Source: Polyangiaceae bacterium
GTDB lineage: Bacteria > Myxococcota_A > Polyangia > Polyangiales > Polyangiaceae
Direction: 5' to 3'
DNA length: 64,000 bases
Assembly: GCA_016715885.1 (NCBI GenBank)
Contig: JADJXL010000024.1
Location: forward strand, 1-64,000
Part shown: in pieces, positions 62,779 through 64,000 of the stretch
Position numbering within the stretch: the stretch's first letter is position 1
How the letters are laid out: each line of letters begins with the position of its first letter
Position numbers and translations under genes: made by a program
Notes under the pieces: generated by a model
What the model was told of the DNA's origin: nothing
The model's database searches: none
What the model saw: only the letters and a program-made list of their open reading frames with translations

Positions 62779-63672
62779 TCAATCTACCATCGCGCGGCGA
62801 ACCACGGTCTCCAATGCATCGATGAACCGCGGCCGATCATTGACGGCTTTTGCGCGCAAGATCCCTGAAAGACCCGCTTTTTTGGCGATCAATGGAGCCT
62901 CGATGTCCAAATCGTACAGCGTTTCGATGTGCTCGGCCACGAAACCAATCGGAGCGACGAGCGCGCGCTGCGCCCCGCTACGCGCAAGATCCGCAAATGT
63001 TTCGCCAAGATCCGGCCCGAGCCAAGGCTCGCTGCTCGCCCCTTGGCTCTGAAATGCGACGTGCACGGAAAAACCACGAGGCACGAGCCGCGCGGCGACG
63101 GCCCCGGCCATTTCGCGGAATTGCGTCTCGTATGCATCTCCTGCCGCAATCACGCGTCGAGGCAAACTGTGCGCCGTGAGCACGATCGGAATGTTCGTCG
63201 CGTCCTCTCGCGGCACGCCGTCGAGCGCCTCGTCGATGGTTTGGACAAACGCGTCAATCAACGCCGGTTCCATGCCCCACGGAGGCACGGCTCGTACGGA
63301 CAGTTCAGGATGATTCGCCGCAGCCTCGCGAATCGCCGCGTGATACACGTCGACGGATTGCGGCGCGAGAGGCAGCGAAATCACCGTGCGAATGCCTCGT
63401 TCGACGAGCTTCGGTAAAACCTCGTTCGGGTACGGATGCCAAAGCCGCCCGGCAACGGCCACCGGAATGCCAATGCGCGCTTCGAGCGCCACCGCCTGCG
63501 CTTCGGTGATCCTCATGAGTGGCGAGCCGCCAATCAATTCGAATCGATGCTTCACTTCCGCAATGAGCTCGGGAGGCGCCGGACGGCCCCGACGGATGTT
63601 GCGAATGAAGGCAGCCGTGTCGTCCACGTTGGAGACAGTGCCATGACATGACACGAGGACAGCGATGGACAT
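62779..63672 (-). CDS. hemH: Ferrochelatase
   Basis: The start at 63672 (MSIAVLVSCHGTVSNVDDT) gives 297 residues. Conserved parts are SPLMRITEAQAVALE, LWHPYPNEVLP, the active-site region VLTAHSLPRRV (catalytic His) and VAEHIETLYDLDIEA (Glu/His ligands). These fit the short, membrane-associated or soluble bacterial ferrochelatases. The enzyme inserts ferrous iron into protoporphyrin (or coproporphyrin) in heme synthesis, so it supplies the hemes needed by proteins such as the multiheme cytochrome. The neighbour downstream is the radical SAM gene, nine bases away. Confidence 0.9.
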   Translation of the reverse strand: MSIAVLVSCHGTVSNVDDTAAFIRNIRRGRPAPPELIAEVKHRFELIGGSPLMRITEAQAVALEARIGIPVAVAGRLWHPYPNEVLPKLVERGIRTVISLPLAPQSVDVYHAAIREAAANHPELSVRAVPPWGMEPALIDAFVQTIDEALDGVPREDATNIPIVLTAHSLPRRVIAAGDAYETQFREMAGAVAARLVPRGFSVHVAFQSQGASSEPWLGPDLGETFADLARSGAQRALVAPIGFVAEHIETLYDLDIEAPLIAKKAGLSGILRAKAVNDRPRFIDALETVVRRAMVD

Positions 63673-63753
63673 GCTTTGCCCAGCATAGCGTGACATAAGG
63701 TAAGCGCCAGGCGATTTCAGGAAATTGTGGGCTTGGACGAACCAAGAAGCTTT

Positions 63754-64000
63754 TCAGCTTGCCCGCGCGCTTGCCACGTATTCGCGCAAAAATTCCACAA
63801 GCGGCCCATTGACCACTTCGGGATGCGTCACGTTCGCCGCATGCGCGGCCCCCGGAACTTCGACAAAACGCTTGGCATTGCCGAGTTTTTCGTACAGCAT
63901 TCGCGCCCGGTCGATGTGAATGGACAGATCGGCCGTTCCATGAAACACGATGGCCGGCGCGCTGATTGTTCCAACGCGCTCCGTGATGTCGTCACGCTCG
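63754..64000 (-). CDS. Alpha/beta hydrolase, C-terminal part (5' end outside window)
   Basis: The frame runs off the window end. The visible ~82 residues contain ISAPAIVFHGTADLSIHI, where the catalytic Asp lies. Next come ARMLYEKLGNAKRFVEVPGAAHAA, which holds the catalytic His, and PLVEFLREYV at the end. This is the standard C-terminus of small alpha/beta hydrolases. The nucleophile Ser lies outside the window. The substrate is unknown. Confidence 0.8.
   Translation of the reverse strand, partial: ERDDITERVGTISAPAIVFHGTADLSIHIDRARMLYEKLGNAKRFVEVPGAAHAANVTHPEVVNGPLVEFLREYVASARAS

Noticed and set aside
1..64000. tRNA or rRNA genes
   Set aside because: No stretch with tRNA-like arms or rRNA sequence was seen by reading; a tRNAscan or Infernal run would be needed to exclude them.

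Overview
The window looks like chromosomal DNA of a myxobacterium, most likely a Polyangiales/Sorangium-type member of Myxococcota. The DNA is GC-rich. It carries Ser/Thr kinases of the bacterial HRDLKPxN type, an FHA-domain sigma54 activator, many lipoproteins with Gly/Ser-rich linkers, RCC1-repeat and collagen-like surface proteins, an Uma2 nuclease, and a MYXO-CTERM-like C-terminal anchor. No rRNA, tRNA, CRISPR array or intact insertion sequence was seen. This assignment is an inference from gene content; no species can be named.

Region 1 (1-10.8 kb) holds seven large genes, and six of them appear broken by small frameshifts. They are a beta-helix surface protein, a HExxHxxGxxH metalloprotease, a lipoprotein, a tryptophan-dioxygenase-like/SnoaL fusion, a STAS protein, and a high-GC repeat protein. 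Because no other gene shows a clear small-indel break apart from short remnants, local sequence error is as likely as real decay. A 32-bp tandem repeat lies at 4.6-4.8 kb.

Region 2 (10.9-30.7 kb) is accessory in character. It has lipoproteins of unknown role, a Ser/Thr kinase, Uma2, a head-to-head junction of two truncated genes near 17.64 kb, and an AAA/PD-(D/E)XK protein. A kinase / Cys-rich protein / FHA-sigma54-activator operon follows. The rest is toxin-antitoxin loci and their remnants, a ferritin-like lipoprotein, a collagen-like operon and a GNAT remnant.

Region 3 (30.7-41.9 kb) contains a membrane spermidine-synthase-like protein, an RCC1 lipoprotein, and the most striking locus: a tightly overlapping four-gene operon (34996-41886). 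It encodes a MoxR AAA+ ATPase, a small bpX-like protein, a vWA-like/beta-propeller protein, and a 1188-residue protein combining a bpX6-like N-terminus, a helical solenoid, a PP2C phosphatase and a beta-propeller. I assign it to the MoxR-vWA-beta-propeller 'ternary' systems, proposed NTP-dependent conflict/regulatory systems of multicellular bacteria.

Region 4 (42-64 kb) is mostly housekeeping: an OmpA/Pal-like lipoprotein, a FinO-like protein, larE, an MBL-fold hydrolase, holB, thiE, an ABC exporter, an OPT transporter, a PA0069-type radical SAM enzyme, ferrochelatase and a partial alpha/beta hydrolase. Embedded in it is an unusual electron-transfer pair (51308-56432). A 1269-residue protein fuses a NirB-like FAD/NAD module and a BFD-type [2Fe-2S] motif to a long disordered linker and a His-rich membrane domain. 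It sits ten bases upstream of an 11-heme c-type cytochrome, which suggests an NAD(P)H-to-periplasm electron conduit.
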